A stretch of 64,000 nucleotides of DNA from an uncultured Oceanospirillaceae bacterium (lineage in GTDB: Bacteria; Pseudomonadota; Gammaproteobacteria; Pseudomonadales; Balneatricaceae): assembly GCA_937136055.1 (NCBI GenBank), contig CAKZOD010000004.1, forward strand, positions 1 to 64,000. Direction: 5' to 3'. Of the stretch, positions 26,160-36,783 are shown one piece after another (positions within the stretch are counted from its first letter, which is position 1; every line of letters starts with the position of its first letter). The notes below the pieces were generated by a model. That model was not told the DNA's origin and did no database searches. It saw only the letters and a list, made by a program, of their open reading frames with translations. The position numbers were made by a program, and so were the translations under genes.

Positions 26160-29015
26160 ATGGATAAGACATACCAACCCGCCGATATTGAAACTTCCTG
26201 GTACAAAAAATGGGAAGACAACAACTACTTCGCACCAAGCGGTGAAGGTGACGCTTATTCTATTGTCATACCGCCTCCAAATGTCACCGGCAGCCTGCAC
26301 ATGGGGCACGCTTTTCAACACACCATCATGGATACCTTAGTGCGCTACAAGCGCATGCAAGGCAAAAATACATTATGGCAAGTGGGTACTGACCACGCAG
26401 GTATCGCCACGCAAATGGTGGTTGAGCGTAAACTTGCCGCTGAAGAAGGCAAAACTCGCCACGATTTAGGTCGCGATGCTTTCATCGATAAAATCTGGGA
26501 ATGGAAAGAAGAGTCAGGCGGTAACATTACTCGCCAAATGCGCCGCCTAGGTAACTCAGTAGACTGGGAAAACGAAGCATTCACTATGGATCCAAATTTC
26601 CAATCATCGGTTGAAGAAGTTTTCATCCGCCTATATGACGAAGGCTTAATCTATCGCGGTAAGCGCCTGGTCAACTGGGATCCAAAATTACACACTGCTA
26701 TTTCTGACCTTGAAGTCGAAAACAAAGAAGTAGTTGGTAAAATGTGGTACTTGCGCTACCCACTTGCAGATGGTGTTACTACCGATGCGGGTGATGACTT
26801 CATTGTTGTCGGTACCACAAGACCTGAAACAATGCTCGGGGATACCGGTATTGCCGTTAACCCGAATGATGAGCGCTTTAAAAGCATCATTGGCAAGCAA
26901 GTGTTACTGCCGATTGTTAATCGCAAAATCACTATTGTAGCCGATGATCACGCTGACATGGAAAAAGGCACAGGTTGTGTAAAAATCACGCCTGCCCACG
27001 ATTTTAATGACTATGAAGTTGGTAAGCGCCATCAGCTACCGATGATCAATATTTTGACTTTCAATGCTGATATTCGCGAAGAAGCAGAAGGCTTCAACAG
27101 CGATGGTCGCGCCAACACTGCACTGAACTTCACCATTCCAAGTCAGTACCAAAACATGGAGCGCTTTGCTGCGCGTCGTGCCATTGTCGCTGAGTTTGAG
27201 TCTCTTGGCTTACTGGTTAAGATCGAAGAGAACAACATGACGGTTCCTTATGGTGATCGCGGTGGTGTGGTTATAGAGCCGATGCTGACAGATCAGTGGT
27301 TTGCCGATGCTAAAACACTGGCTAAGCCTGCTATCAAAGCCGTTGAAGATGGCGACATTAAATTTGTGCCTAAGCAGTACGAGAACATGTTCTTCGCTTG
27401 GATGCGCGATATTCAAGATTGGTGTATCTCTCGACAGCTTTGGTGGGGCCACCGCATTCCTGCTTACTATGATGAAGACGGTAAGATCTACGTCGCTGCC
27501 TCAGAATCAGCTGCCCGTGCTAAATATGGTTTAGCTGATGATGTTACCTTGCGCCAAGACGATGATGTGCTAGACACTTGGTTCAGTTCAGGGCTTTGGA
27601 CATTCGGTACTTTAGGCTGGCCTGCAGATACTGAGCGAATGCGCACTTTCCACCCGACCGACACACTAGTGACAGGCTTTGACATTATCTTCTTCTGGGT
27701 TGCCAGAATGATGATGATGACAATGCACTTAATCAAAGACGATGAAGGCAAGCCACAAGTACCTTTTAAAACCGTTTACGTCACCGGCTTAGTGCGTGAT
27801 GAAAATGGCGATAAAATGTCAAAATCTAAAGGCAACGTACTTGATCCACTAGATATGATCGATGGTATCAGCCTTGAAGATTTGCTTGAAAAGCGCACTG
27901 GCAACATGATGCAGCCGCAACAAGCAGAAAAAATCCGCAAGCGCACTGAAAAAGAGTTTAGCGAAGGCATTGCCGCACACGGTACTGATGCACTGCGCTA
28001 CACCTTAGCAGCACTGGCATCAACAGGTCGTGACATCAACTGGGACATGAAGCGCCTAGAGGGTTACCGCAATTTCTGTAACAAGATTTGGAATGCGGCG
28101 CGCTATGTTGAAATGAACACAGAAGGTGAAGATTGCGGCCAAAATGGTGGCGAGCTTGATTACTCCTTAGCGGATCGTTGGATCATCAGCAAGTTGCAGC
28201 AAATTGAAATTGATGTGACTAAAAACTTAGATGAATATCGCTTAGACCTTGCAGCACAAACACTATACGATTTCATTTGGAATGAGTATTGCGGCTGGTA
28301 CTTAGAGCTATCTAAGCCAGTATTATGGAGCGAAGAGGCAAGTGATGCACAAAAGCGCGCCACTAGACGTACTTTAGTAAGAGTGCTCGAAGTGATTATG
28401 CGCTTGTGCCACCCTGTTATGCCTTTCTTAACCGAAGATATTTGGCAGTCTATTAAGACACTGGCTGGCACTGAAGGTGATAGCATCATGCTACAAGCCT
28501 TCCCTGTCGCTGATCAATCTAAAATTGATCTAGAAGCCGAGCAAGAAATTGATTGGTTAAAAGGCGTTATCACAGGGGTGCGTAACATCCGCGGTGAAAT
28601 GGGCATCTCTCCTGCGAAAGAGCTCAGCATTTTAATCAACAATGGTAGCAGCACTGATCAAACACGCCTTAATGCCAACCGGACTTTCTTAATGAAACTG
28701 GCATCCCTTGAGCAAATCACTTGGTTAAATGCTGGCGAAGAAGCACCAATGTCAGCGACTCAGTTAGTCGGTGAAATGGAAGTATTGGTACCGATGGCGG
28801 GTCTTATCGACAAAGATGCTGAACTTGCTCGTTTAGATAAAGAAATTGAAAAGCTAAGCAAAGACATCGCGCGTATTGAAGGAAAACTGAGTAACGAGAA
28901 ATTTGTTGCTAACGCACCTGAAGCCGTTGTTGCTAAAGAGCGTGAGAAGATTGCTCAGTTTAGTACTTCGCAAGAAAAATTGAGTGAGCAGCGCGCTAAG
29001 ATTGCGGCGCTGTAA
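26160..29015 (+). CDS. valS: Valyl-tRNA synthetase
   Basis: A 951-residue class I synthetase, of normal length. It has HMGH at residues 47-50 ([13 protein letters not shown]) and KMSKS at 552-556, an editing (CP1) domain between them and a C-terminal coiled coil (residues ~885-950) that contacts tRNA. It charges tRNA-Val with valine. I choose the ATG at 26160, 4 nt after an AGAGAC stretch; a GTG lies in frame 18 bp upstream. A strong bidirectional terminator follows. Confidence 0.98.
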   Translation: MDKTYQPADIETSWYKKWEDNNYFAPSGEGDAYSIVIPPPNVTGSLHMGHAFQHTIMDTLVRYKRMQGKNTLWQVGTDHAGIATQMVVERKLAAEEGKTRHDLGRDAFIDKIWEWKEESGGNITRQMRRLGNSVDWENEAFTMDPNFQSSVEEVFIRLYDEGLIYRGKRLVNWDPKLHTAISDLEVENKEVVGKMWYLRYPLADGVTTDAGDDFIVVGTTRPETMLGDTGIAVNPNDERFKSIIGKQVLLPIVNRKITIVADDHADMEKGTGCVKITPAHDFNDYEVGKRHQLPMINILTFNADIREEAEGFNSDGRANTALNFTIPSQYQNMERFAARRAIVAEFESLGLLVKIEENNMTVPYGDRGGVVIEPMLTDQWFADAKTLAKPAIKAVEDGDIKFVPKQYENMFFAWMRDIQDWCISRQLWWGHRIPAYYDEDGKIYVAASESAARAKYGLADDVTLRQDDDVLDTWFSSGLWTFGTLGWPADTERMRTFHPTDTLVTGFDIIFFWVARMMMMTMHLIKDDEGKPQVPFKTVYVTGLVRDENGDKMSKSKGNVLDPLDMIDGISLEDLLEKRTGNMMQPQQAEKIRKRTEKEFSEGIAAHGTDALRYTLAALASTGRDINWDMKRLEGYRNFCNKIWNAARYVEMNTEGEDCGQNGGELDYSLADRWIISKLQQIEIDVTKNLDEYRLDLAAQTLYDFIWNEYCGWYLELSKPVLWSEEASDAQKRATRRTLVRVLEVIMRLCHPVMPFLTEDIWQSIKTLAGTEGDSIMLQAFPVADQSKIDLEAEQEIDWLKGVITGVRNIRGEMGISPAKELSILINNGSSTDQTRLNANRTFLMKLASLEQITWLNAGEEAPMSATQLVGEMEVLVPMAGLIDKDAELARLDKEIEKLSKDIARIEGKLSNEKFVANAPEAVVAKEREKIAQFSTSQEKLSEQRAKIAAL

Positions 29016-29052
29016 TTTGCGAGTTGCGAGCTGAACTAAAATAAGCAGACAC

Positions 29053-29082
29053 AAAAAAGGCTAGAATTTTCTAGCCTTTTTT
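29053..29082. terminator. Bidirectional terminator between valS and the aminotransferase
   Basis: AAAAAAGGCTAG and CTAGCCTTTTTT form a near-perfect palindrome with a 6-nt loop. There is a T run on both strands, so it can end both convergent transcripts. Confidence 0.92.
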
Positions 29083-29100
29083 AATGCTATGGCAAAATCA

Positions 29101-30429
29101 TTAGATTGTTGCCAATACTTGATTGACTGATTTCTCTAACGTCTCAGCTAAGAAATCCATCTCTGATTGACCGACAATAAAAGCCGGTGCAATCAAGATA
29201 TGATGACCGAGTTTTCCATCGACACTTCCAGCACCTGGATAACACAACAAACCATTTTCCATCATCTGCGCTTTTATCTTAGCGTGTAGCATAGTCTCAA
29301 CAGGTAGCGCTTCTTTGCTGGCTCTGTCTTTAACTAGCTCGATACCTCTGAATAAACCGCGACCGCGGATATCACCAATGTTTGGATGATCAGCAAAACG
29401 CTCCGTTAGCTGATTGTGTAAGTACTCACCTTGCACGTTAACATTCTCCAATAGCTCATCTTCAACAATGCTTTGCTGAACCGCTAAAGAAGCTGCACAG
29501 GCCGTTGGGTGACCAATATAAGTGTGGCCGTGCTGGAAGAAACCACTACCTTGCTCAATGGTATCGTGAATATCTGCATTTACCATCAAGGCACCAATAG
29601 GTTGATAACCAGCGCCTAGCCCTTTGGCCATCACTACCATATCCGGGACAATTTGCTCTTGCTCATAGGCAAACAAAGTACCTGTTCTACCCATTCCGCA
29701 CATCACTTCATCGAGAATCAGTAAGATGCCATATTGATTGCAGATCTCACGCACTTTCTTAAAATAACCTGGCACACTAGGCACCACCCCTAAAGTAGCA
29801 CCCACCACGGGCTCTACAATAAAAGCGATCACATTTTCAGGACCTAAAGCTTGCAGCTTTTGCTCTAACTCCAGGGCCACTCGCTGGCCGTAATCAAATT
29901 CAGACTCCCCTACTTGCTGGCCGCGATAGGCATAGCAGGGCGCGATATGGTTAGCTTGGGCCAACAAAGGCGCAAATGGCTCTCTGCGCCACACATTACC
30001 ACCGACACCTAGGGCACCTAAAGTGTTGCCGTGATAGCTTTGCTGGCGGCTGATAAACTTAGTACGCTGAGGTTCACCGCGCTCAAGGTAGTACTGACGC
30101 GCTAGCTTTAAAGCGGCCTCTACTGATTCTGATCCTCCACTGGTGAAGTACACTTTGTCCATGTTACCCGGCGCACTATCAATCAGAAATTGCGCTAATT
30201 CTTCAGCGGGCTCTGAACTAAAAAAACCGGTATGTGCAAAGGCCAACTGCTCAACCTGCTGCTGGATTGCCTTTATCACTTTGGGGTGTGAATGACCAAG
30301 ACTTGAAACAGCAGCACCACCTGAGCCATCTAAGTAACGCTTACCATTTTTATCAATAATGTAGGCACCATCACCTTTTACCGCAATTGGCATGCTCGCT
30401 TTAGAATTTCTCTGAAATACCGCAGTCAT
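29101..30429 (-). CDS. Class III PLP aminotransferase (aspartate aminotransferase family)
   Basis: A 442-residue fold-type I omega-aminotransferase. The PLP region contains DEVMCGMGRTG with D240 and the Schiff-base lysine K269 in MAKGLGAGYQPIGA. Early GAAVSSLGHSHPKV is typical of the putrescine/beta-alanine:pyruvate subgroup. It would move an amino group from an omega-amino compound or amine to pyruvate or 2-oxoglutarate. The ATG at 30429 is chosen because CAGGAG precedes it; the frame extends to 30495 without such a site. A LysR gene is divergent from it 214 bp away and probably controls it. Confidence 0.88.
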   Translation of the reverse strand: MTAVFQRNSKASMPIAVKGDGAYIIDKNGKRYLDGSGGAAVSSLGHSHPKVIKAIQQQVEQLAFAHTGFFSSEPAEELAQFLIDSAPGNMDKVYFTSGGSESVEAALKLARQYYLERGEPQRTKFISRQQSYHGNTLGALGVGGNVWRREPFAPLLAQANHIAPCYAYRGQQVGESEFDYGQRVALELEQKLQALGPENVIAFIVEPVVGATLGVVPSVPGYFKKVREICNQYGILLILDEVMCGMGRTGTLFAYEQEQIVPDMVVMAKGLGAGYQPIGALMVNADIHDTIEQGSGFFQHGHTYIGHPTACAASLAVQQSIVEDELLENVNVQGEYLHNQLTERFADHPNIGDIRGRGLFRGIELVKDRASKEALPVETMLHAKIKAQMMENGLLCYPGAGSVDGKLGHHILIAPAFIVGQSEMDFLAETLEKSVNQVLATI

Positions 30430-30643
30430 ATCCACTCCTGTGAACTCAATTAGCGCATGTTTAAACCTTGTTACCACATGCATGATTTTATACATCCATT
30501 AAAATCATTCTTAGACTAAACAACAAACGACTAATTCTCTACTGATATGAGAAAAAGGAATATCAAATTAAACTTGCTTTTACTTTTACTCAGTGAAAAA
30601 ATTACTTCCACTCTTATTAATAGCCCTAAAAGATAACTAAGAT

Positions 30644-31531
30644 ATGCGCGATCATCTCCCCCCTATGCAAGCTTTGCGTTGCTTTGAAGCTACCGCAAGA
30701 TTCTCTAGCATCTCAAAAGCAGCAAATGAGTTATGCGTGACTCAAGGGGCGGTCAGCAAACAAATCAAATTACTAGAAAGCTTTCTTAATCTCTTATTGT
30801 TTGAGCGCACGACTCAAGGGGTAAAATTAACTGAACTGGGGCAACAATACTTAACCACTGTCATCAAAGCATTGGATACTCTCGACAGTGGCGCACAAGC
30901 ACTTCAGCAGCATCCAAAGACACAACAACTGATGATTGATGCAATTCCCTCCCTTTGCAATATATGGCTAATCCCGAGACTTTATAGCTTTGAGCAGCGC
31001 TACCCACATCTAAAAGTCAATCTGAGCAACGGCGATGGCGCCGTTAATTTTTCACAAAGCAATGCCGATATCGCTATTCGCTGCCTTCCCACGCATCAAC
31101 AAAAAAGCCATTACACCGAACTCTTCAAAGAAAACTTTCTACTAGTAGGCGCACCAAAACTGTTACGCGAAAAACCGGTTAAAAGCCCGCAAGATATCCT
31201 GCAACATCGGCTGATTCAGCAAAGTACACGCCCACAACTTTGGGATCACTTTTTAAGCGACAAAAAAATCACATTTGCAATGAAATCGTTAGATCTTGGG
31301 ATGGCGTTTCAGCACTTTTATATGTCATTGAAAGCTGCTCAAGAAGGGCTAGGACTGGCATTAATCCCCGACTTTTTAGCCGCGGATGCGATTGCTGAAA
31401 AGAGTATTATCAATCCTTTAAATTTATCAATGCAAAGCCAGTATTGCTATTTTGTCATATGCCCAGAGCATAAAAACGACCTGCGACGGATTATCGAGTT
31501 TAAGGACTGGTTAAGTATTGAAGCCATATGA
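30644..31531 (+). CDS. LysR-family transcriptional regulator (GcvA-like)
   Basis: A 295-residue LysR protein of normal length. The DNA-binding domain includes PPMQALRCFEATARFSSISKAA and the recognition helix VTQGAVSKQIKLLE (residues ~31-44). The effector domain has the GcvA-type start of MIDAIPSLCNIWLIPRL. It is divergent from the class III aminotransferase, its likely target. The effector is unknown. Confidence 0.9.
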   Translation: MRDHLPPMQALRCFEATARFSSISKAANELCVTQGAVSKQIKLLESFLNLLLFERTTQGVKLTELGQQYLTTVIKALDTLDSGAQALQQHPKTQQLMIDAIPSLCNIWLIPRLYSFEQRYPHLKVNLSNGDGAVNFSQSNADIAIRCLPTHQQKSHYTELFKENFLLVGAPKLLREKPVKSPQDILQHRLIQQSTRPQLWDHFLSDKKITFAMKSLDLGMAFQHFYMSLKAAQEGLGLALIPDFLAADAIAEKSIINPLNLSMQSQYCYFVICPEHKNDLRRIIEFKDWLSIEAI

Positions 31532-31607
31532 TTATTAAATCTGTGCAATAAACAACCAGTATTAACGTTTGTAAGATTTAAATGATTTATTAAACAGACA
31601 ACTATAA

Positions 31608-31636
31608 ATAATGATAATCGCTATTATTATCATTAT
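31608..31636. promoter_or_regulatory. Fur-box-like site upstream of nap
   Basis: ATAATGATAAT (31608-31618) and ATTATCATTAT (31626-31636) are perfect inverted repeats. Their first 19 bases from 31607 match 15 of 19 positions of the Fur consensus by eye. It lies 32 bp left of the FNR-type site. It could instead serve the end of the upstream LysR gene, but a role in nap control is more likely. Confidence 0.65.
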
Positions 31637-31667
31637 GTCATTTTTACCATACTTACAAGTTTTTGCA

Positions 31668-31681
31668 TTGATTTAGATCAA
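31668..31681. promoter_or_regulatory. FNR/Anr-type site, TTGAT-TTAG-ATCAA
   Basis: A perfect match to the FNR half-site pair (TTGAT-N4-ATCAA). Its centre is 206 bp before napE. A start site about 41 bp downstream would leave a leader of ~165 nt. A weak -10 candidate lies near 31700-31706. Confidence 0.8.
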
Positions 31682-31757
31682 TGCTTTAAGAAACAGTGAG
31701 ATATTCCTGTCGAATCATGACTTGAAACAACTAAGCATTCATTAAGCCGCTGCATAG

Positions 31758-31778
31758 TGCCAAACAAGATGTTTGGCA
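31758..31778. promoter_or_regulatory. Perfect 9-3-9 palindrome in the nap leader region
   Basis: TGCCAAACA and TGTTTGGCA flank AGA. It lies downstream of the FNR-type site, so it is either an operator over the early transcribed region or a hairpin in the leader RNA. It does not match the NarL/NarP heptamer. Confidence 0.5.
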
Positions 31779-31880
31779 TACACCCTATTGATATAATTCG
31801 CACTGTTATAAAGGGGTTAAAAACACCTCTAAATATTAATAATTACAGTAAAAATTGACACGTTTATAGTGAGCAACGAT

Positions 31881-32030
31881 ATGAGCAACGAATCGAACCC
31901 AAAAGATGAGTTAAAAACCTTTTTACTCATAACTGTCGTCTTAGCCCCTGTACTGGCTGTTTTAATTGTTAGTGGATTTGGCTTTTCTGTTTGGATTTCA
32001 CAACTACTTATGGGCCCTCCTGGGGTTTAA
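31881..32030 (+). CDS. napE: Periplasmic nitrate reductase accessory protein NapE
   Basis: A 49-residue protein with a charged N-terminus (KDELKTF), one membrane segment (about residues 14-40) and the C-terminal ISQLLMGPPG typical of NapE. Its role is unclear, though it is often the first gene in nap operons of Pseudomonas and alpha-proteobacteria. It starts 165 nt downstream of the predicted FNR-dependent start, and its stop is 9 nt before napF. Confidence 0.85.
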   Translation: MSNESNPKDELKTFLLITVVLAPVLAVLIVSGFGFSVWISQLLMGPPGV

Positions 32031-32039
32031 CCTAAGACA

Positions 32040-32519
32040 ATGGCCAATCTCGCGAGAAGGAATTTTTTTGCGCGCAATGCAAAAAACATTCAGCAACTAC
32101 CTTGGATCAAGTCCCATGATGAATTCATGGACGCATGCACACGTTGTGATAAGTGTATAGAGCAATGCGAAACAGCGATTATTATTAAAGGTAACGGTGG
32201 CTTTCCCGAAATTGACTTCAATATAGATGAATGCACTTTTTGTTATCAATGTGCAGCAGCCTGTCCTGAATCCTTATTCACACAGCGCGAGCAAGCACCC
32301 TGGTCACAAAAAATAACGATCGATGACCTCTGCTTAACCCACAAGAAAGTAACTTGTCGCAGCTGTGAAGATGTTTGTGAACCTATGGCAATATCCTTTA
32401 AAGCTGTTCTAGGCGGTCCTTCACAACCGGTAGTGGATCTCGATTTATGTAACGGCTGCGGTGCTTGTATAAAACCATGCCCTAGTAACAGCATTAAAAT
32501 AACAACAGGAAATAGCTAA
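32040..32519 (+). CDS. napF: Ferredoxin-type protein NapF
   Basis: A 159-residue iron-sulfur protein with four cysteine clusters: CTRCDKCIEQC, CTFCYQCAAAC, CRSCEDVC and CNGCGACIKPC. This suits three to four [4Fe-4S] centres. NapF acts in the cytoplasm, where it is thought to help insert the iron-sulfur cluster into NapA before export. The stop codon abuts the napD start. Confidence 0.93.
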   Translation: MANLARRNFFARNAKNIQQLPWIKSHDEFMDACTRCDKCIEQCETAIIIKGNGGFPEIDFNIDECTFCYQCAAACPESLFTQREQAPWSQKITIDDLCLTHKKVTCRSCEDVCEPMAISFKAVLGGPSQPVVDLDLCNGCGACIKPCPSNSIKITTGNS

Positions 32520-32789
32520 ATGGAAATCGAATATAGCGCTCATGAAAGTGATGATGACACAGCGCACATCATTTCTATGCTAGTCATGGTAAGGCCTGAA
32601 TACCAACAGCAAGTTACCCAGACGATTATAGAAATGGAAGGTTGCGAAGTTCACGGCAATGATGATCAAGGTCGCATTATCGTGGTTGCAGAAGCCGACA
32701 CAAACAAACAACTCGCGCAGCGAATGGATGATATTCAAGGCTTAGAGCATCTCGTCTCAAGCTCGTTAGTATTTCATCAAATCGCATAA
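32520..32789 (+). CDS. napD: NapA-specific chaperone NapD
   Basis: An 89-residue cytoplasmic chaperone that binds the twin-arginine signal of NapA and holds back export until the molybdenum cofactor is in place. Sequence such as HIISMLVMVRPEY and MEGCEVHGNDDQGRIIVVAEAD fits the family. It follows napF with no gap. Confidence 0.9.
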   Translation: MEIEYSAHESDDDTAHIISMLVMVRPEYQQQVTQTIIEMEGCEVHGNDDQGRIIVVAEADTNKQLAQRMDDIQGLEHLVSSSLVFHQIA

Positions 32790-32850
32790 GTGAAGAATTT
32801 TGAGTGCTGTAATTTGTACAACACTCTCACATGATAGACAGGAAATAGCC

Positions 32851-35352
32851 ATGAAAGTAAGCAGAAGAGATTTTGTCAAGGCGCAAGCGGCAAGTGCCGC
32901 AGCGGTTGCCGCTGGAATCAGTTTACCCGCCAAAGCCACTAACCTAATTACAACATCGAAAGAAACAGACATTCACTGGGACAAAGCGCCTTGCCGCTTT
33001 TGTGGCACAGGCTGTTCTGTACTAGTTGGTACACAAAACGGTAAGATCGTTGCAACCCAAGGTGACCCAGAGTCTCCAGTAAACAGAGGGTTGAACTGTG
33101 TTAAAGGTTATTTCCTCTCTAAAATCATGTACGGCAAAGATCGCCTGAAAACGCCAATGCTGCGTATGAAAGATGGTAAATACGATAAAAACGGTGAATT
33201 CGCACCTATCACTTGGGATCAAGCCTTCGATATCATGGCTGACAAGTGGAAAGCTGCGATAGCGAATACACGTAACTCAGATGAAATGCCGCCTGTGGGC
33301 ATGTTCGGTTCAGGTCAGTGGACTGTGTGGGAAGGTTATGCCGCTTCAAAATTAATGAAAGCAGGTTTTCGTACTAACCACATCGATCCTAACGCGAGAC
33401 ACTGTATGGCATCGGCGGTTGGTGGCTTTATGCGTACCTTCGGTATCGATGAGCCTATGGGCTGCTACGATGACCTAGAAAAAGCGGATGCGTTTGTACT
33501 TTGGGGTTCAAACATGGCCGAGATGCACCCTATTTTATGGCAGCGTCTATCAGATCGTGCTTTAAGTGCACCCAATGTTGAAGTCGCTGTACTTTCTACT
33601 TATAAGCACCGCAGCTACGAGCTGGCAACTAATGGTATGGTTTTCACACCACAAACTGACCTTGCTATCTTGAACTACATTGCCAACTACATCATTCAAA
33701 GCGGTAACGTTAATCACGATTTCGTTAAAAAGCACACTAACTTCCGTCGCGGTACAACTGACATCGGTTACGGTCTACGCCCTGAGCACCCACTTGAAAA
33801 AGCGGCTGCAAACCCAGGTAAAGGCAGCTCAACGCCAATGACATTCGATGAGTTTGCAGAGTTTGTTAGCACTTATACTCTGGAATACACCGAAGAGTTA
33901 TCTGGTGTACCTGCTGCTAACCTTGAGCGTTTAGCGAAACTTTACGCCGACCCTAAAATCAATGTTGTCTCTTACTGGACAATGGGTTTCAACCAGCACA
34001 CTCGCGGTGTTTGGGCGAACAACATGTGCTACAACATCCACTTGTTAACAGGCAAAATCTCTAAGCCAGGCTGTGGCCCATTCTCTCTAACAGGTCAGCC
34101 ATCTGCTTGTGGTACTGCCCGTGAAGTCGGGACTTTCTCTCACAGATTACCTGCAGATATGGTTGTTAAGAAGAAGAAGCACCGCGACGTTGCAGAGAAA
34201 ATTTGGAAGCTACCTGAAGGGACAGTACCTGCCAAGAACGGTTACCACGCAGTACTGCAAAACCGCATGCTTAAAGACGGTAAGCTAAATGTTTACTGGG
34301 TAATGTGTAACAACAATATGCAAACAGCCCCTAACATGAACGAAGAAGGTTTACCGGGCTACCGTAACCCTGAAGCTTTCATTGTTTGCTCTGATCCATA
34401 CCCAACTGTAACAGCGCAGGCCTCTGACCTTGTGCTACCAACAGCGATGTGGACAGAGAAAGAAGGCGCCTATGGTAACGCAGAACGCCGTACTCAGTTC
34501 TGGTATCAACAAGTTCCTGCCAGCGAAGGCTCTAAGTCTGATTTATGGCAGCTAGTTGAATTCTCTAAACGCTTTAAAGTGGAAGAAGTATGGTCTGATG
34601 CACTATTAGCAGCGGCTCCAGAAATGAAAGGTAAGACACTTTACGACGTGTTGTTCCGCAACGGACAAGTAGATGCTTTCCCGACTTCTGACTTTAAAGG
34701 TCGTATGAACGAAGAGAATGATCATTTCGGCTTCTACCTACAAAAAGGTTTATTTGAAGAGTACGCAGCATTTGGCCGTGGTCACGCCCATGACTTGGCA
34801 CCTTTTGATACTTACCATCAAGTGCGCGGTCTGCGCTGGCCTGTTGTTAACGGTAAAGAAACTTTATGGCGCTTTCGCGAAGGTTCTGACCCGTATGTTG
34901 AAAAAGGCAGCGAATTCCAGTTCTACGGTAAGAAAGATAATAAAGCGGTTATTTTCGCACTGCCTTACGAGCCAGCTGCTGAGTCACCGGATGAAGAATA
35001 TGACTTATGGTTAAGTACTGGCCGTGTATTGGAGCACTGGCATTCAGGCACTATGACTCGCCGTGTACCTGAGCTTTACCGCGCATTCCCGGATGCTGTT
35101 GTTTACATTCACCCGGAAGATGCGAAGTCACGCGGCTTACGTCGCGGCGATGAAGTAAAAGTTATCTCTCGTCGTGGTGAACTCAATACTCGCGTAGAGA
35201 CACGTGGCCGTAACAGAGTACCTAAAGGTTTGGTTTACATGCCTTTCTTTGACGCTAAGCAACTTGTTAACCGTTTGACTTTAGATGCGACTGACCCGCT
35301 ATCAAAAGAAACTGATTACAAGAAATGTGCCGTTAAAATCGTCAAAGCCTAA
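32851..35352 (+). CDS. napA: Periplasmic nitrate reductase catalytic subunit NapA
   Basis: An 833-residue molybdopterin oxidoreductase. The Tat signal SRRDFVK (R5, R6) leads a hydrophobic stretch ending at PAKA (residue 29). C48, C51, C55 and C83 bind the [4Fe-4S] cluster, and C185 (NARHC) is the expected molybdenum ligand. It reduces nitrate to nitrite in the periplasm. The ATG with AGGAAA upstream is chosen; the open frame starts 51 bp earlier, but there it lacks an N-terminal Tat signal. Confidence 0.97.
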   Translation: MKVSRRDFVKAQAASAAAVAAGISLPAKATNLITTSKETDIHWDKAPCRFCGTGCSVLVGTQNGKIVATQGDPESPVNRGLNCVKGYFLSKIMYGKDRLKTPMLRMKDGKYDKNGEFAPITWDQAFDIMADKWKAAIANTRNSDEMPPVGMFGSGQWTVWEGYAASKLMKAGFRTNHIDPNARHCMASAVGGFMRTFGIDEPMGCYDDLEKADAFVLWGSNMAEMHPILWQRLSDRALSAPNVEVAVLSTYKHRSYELATNGMVFTPQTDLAILNYIANYIIQSGNVNHDFVKKHTNFRRGTTDIGYGLRPEHPLEKAAANPGKGSSTPMTFDEFAEFVSTYTLEYTEELSGVPAANLERLAKLYADPKINVVSYWTMGFNQHTRGVWANNMCYNIHLLTGKISKPGCGPFSLTGQPSACGTAREVGTFSHRLPADMVVKKKKHRDVAEKIWKLPEGTVPAKNGYHAVLQNRMLKDGKLNVYWVMCNNNMQTAPNMNEEGLPGYRNPEAFIVCSDPYPTVTAQASDLVLPTAMWTEKEGAYGNAERRTQFWYQQVPASEGSKSDLWQLVEFSKRFKVEEVWSDALLAAAPEMKGKTLYDVLFRNGQVDAFPTSDFKGRMNEENDHFGFYLQKGLFEEYAAFGRGHAHDLAPFDTYHQVRGLRWPVVNGKETLWRFREGSDPYVEKGSEFQFYGKKDNKAVIFALPYEPAAESPDEEYDLWLSTGRVLEHWHSGTMTRRVPELYRAFPDAVVYIHPEDAKSRGLRRGDEVKVISRRGELNTRVETRGRNRVPKGLVYMPFFDAKQLVNRLTLDATDPLSKETDYKKCAVKIVKA

Positions 35353-35410
35353 CATCGAGCCGCCTAGCTGCGAAAATAAGAGCATCGCAGCTAGGTTATG
35401 GAGAACCGTA

Positions 35411-35869
35411 ATGAAAAAATTATTATCAACTGTATTGCTTGTCCCTGGGTTACTTGTGTCTAGTTTGTTGACTGCCAATCTAGCGGTTGCCGCGGATAAC
35501 GATGTCACATCGCTTCGCGCACAAAGCCTAGAAGTCATTGACCCTGCACAAAAACTAAAGAACTTCCCTAAAGAAAACCTTGAGCTGCCAATGAACTATG
35601 TGCAGCAGCCACCGCTTATTCCGCACCATATTCGCGGCTATGAAGTGGATCGTAAAACTAATAAGTGCCTAACTTGTCATTCATTCAAGAACTACAAGCA
35701 GTACGGTGCGACCAAAATCAGTATCACTCACTTTGAAAACCGTGATGGCAAAGCGCTCAGTGACGTATCACCAAGACGTTACTTCTGCTTACAGTGCCAC
35801 GTACCTCAAGTAAACGCTAAGCCATTAGTAGAAAATACTTTTGAGCCGGTTGGCGCACTCGCAGAGTAA
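35411..35869 (+). CDS. napB: Nitrate reductase dihaem cytochrome subunit NapB
   Basis: A 152-residue exported dihaem cytochrome c. Residues 1-27 are a signal peptide ending AVAA; haem sites are CLTCH and CLQCH. It passes electrons from NapC to NapA. The chosen ATG is the one with a signal peptide and a GGAGA-type ribosome site; an upstream in-frame extension would overlap the end of napA and hide the signal. Confidence 0.95.
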   Translation: MKKLLSTVLLVPGLLVSSLLTANLAVAADNDVTSLRAQSLEVIDPAQKLKNFPKENLELPMNYVQQPPLIPHHIRGYEVDRKTNKCLTCHSFKNYKQYGATKISITHFENRDGKALSDVSPRRYFCLQCHVPQVNAKPLVENTFEPVGALAE

Positions 35870-35879
35870 GGGGATAGTG

Positions 35880-36467
35880 ATGCAAGCTATTAAAAAGTTT
35901 TACAATATTTTACGTAAACCCGCTGTCCACTACAGCTTAGGTTTTCTCACTATCGGTGGGTTTATTGCCGGTATTATCTTCTGGGGTGCATTCAACACCG
36001 CATTGGAGGCGACAAACACAGAAGCGTTTTGTACTTCTTGTCACGAAATGCGTGACAATCCTTTTGAGGAGCTCAAGCCGACAATACATTACTCTAACCG
36101 CTCAGGTGTACGTGCCACTTGTCCTGACTGTCACGTGCCACACAAGTGGACAGATAAGATTGCCCGTAAGATGCAAGCATCTAAAGAGGTTTGGGGTAAA
36201 ATTTTCGGAACTATCAATACCCGTGAAAAGTATGAAGCTAAGCGTTTACACTTAGCCCAAAACGAGTGGAGCCGTTTAAAAGCGAACGATTCACTTGAGT
36301 GCAGAAACTGCCACGAATTTGACAGCATGGATTTCACACTACAAGCACAGCGTGCCTCTAAGCAGCACTCAACTGCACTTGCTAACGGTGAGAAAACTTG
36401 TATCGATTGTCATAAAGGTATTGCTCACGAGCTACCGGATATGAAGGGCGTTGAAGGTTTTAATTAA
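35880..36467 (+). CDS. napC: Membrane tetrahaem cytochrome NapC
   Basis: A 195-residue NapC/NirT-family quinol dehydrogenase. One membrane anchor (residues ~18-40) is followed by four haem motifs: CTSCH, CPDCH, CRNCH and CIDCH. It takes electrons from the quinol pool to NapB/NapA. Start at GTGATG with GGGGA 5-9 nt ahead. napG and napH are absent, so NapC is the only quinol route in this operon. Confidence 0.95.
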   Translation: MQAIKKFYNILRKPAVHYSLGFLTIGGFIAGIIFWGAFNTALEATNTEAFCTSCHEMRDNPFEELKPTIHYSNRSGVRATCPDCHVPHKWTDKIARKMQASKEVWGKIFGTINTREKYEAKRLHLAQNEWSRLKANDSLECRNCHEFDSMDFTLQAQRASKQHSTALANGEKTCIDCHKGIAHELPDMKGVEGFN

Positions 36468-36488
36468 CCTAATAGATTCACCTGCGCT

Positions 36489-36515
36489 AAGGTGAGGCAT
36501 TAGTCTCACCTTTTT
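36489..36515 (+). terminator. Terminator of the nap operon
   Basis: AAGGTGAG (36489-36496) pairs with CTCACCTT (36505-36512) and a short T run follows, 22 bp after the napC stop. Confidence 0.8.
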
Positions 36516-36709
36516 CCACTTCACTGAAAGATCTTATCCCCCCTTTCCTGCTATTAACTGCTTCTAGCAATTACGCTTAGTACGATCATCTATCTACGCT
36601 CTTCCCTTTTCTTTCCTTGATAAATCAGTTGCGACCGTTAAGCAAACTAATCCCCTTGCATAGCACTCATATAGAAAAGCGATATCACAAACGGATACGC
36701 GTAAACGAC

Positions 36710-36776
36710 AGAGAGTTTTGCACAACTATCTACAGGTAAAAAAATCAACCCGCTTATGCTGCGTACAAAACTCTCT
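36710..36776 (-). repeat. 67-bp palindrome with 11-bp arms, 3' of the phosphorelay operon
   Basis: AGAGAGTTTTG (36710-36720) is the exact reverse complement of 36766-36776, with a 45-bp spacer. It begins 8 bp beyond the stop of the leftward GGDEF/EAL gene, so it is likely a 3'-end structure of that transcript. Confidence 0.6.
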
Positions 36777-36783
36777 TTATAGA

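Noticed and set aside
26105..26167. Leader peptide for attenuation of valS
   Set aside because: A 20-codon frame from the ATG at 26105 has only one valine codon and no run, and it overlaps the valS start.
31758..31778. NarL/NarP binding site
   Set aside because: The palindrome is perfect but does not contain the TACYNMT-type heptamers in a 7-2-7 arrangement.
34718..35014. Separate small gene inside napA
   Set aside because: Another frame within the conserved NapA coding region, with no ribosome site and no recognisable features.
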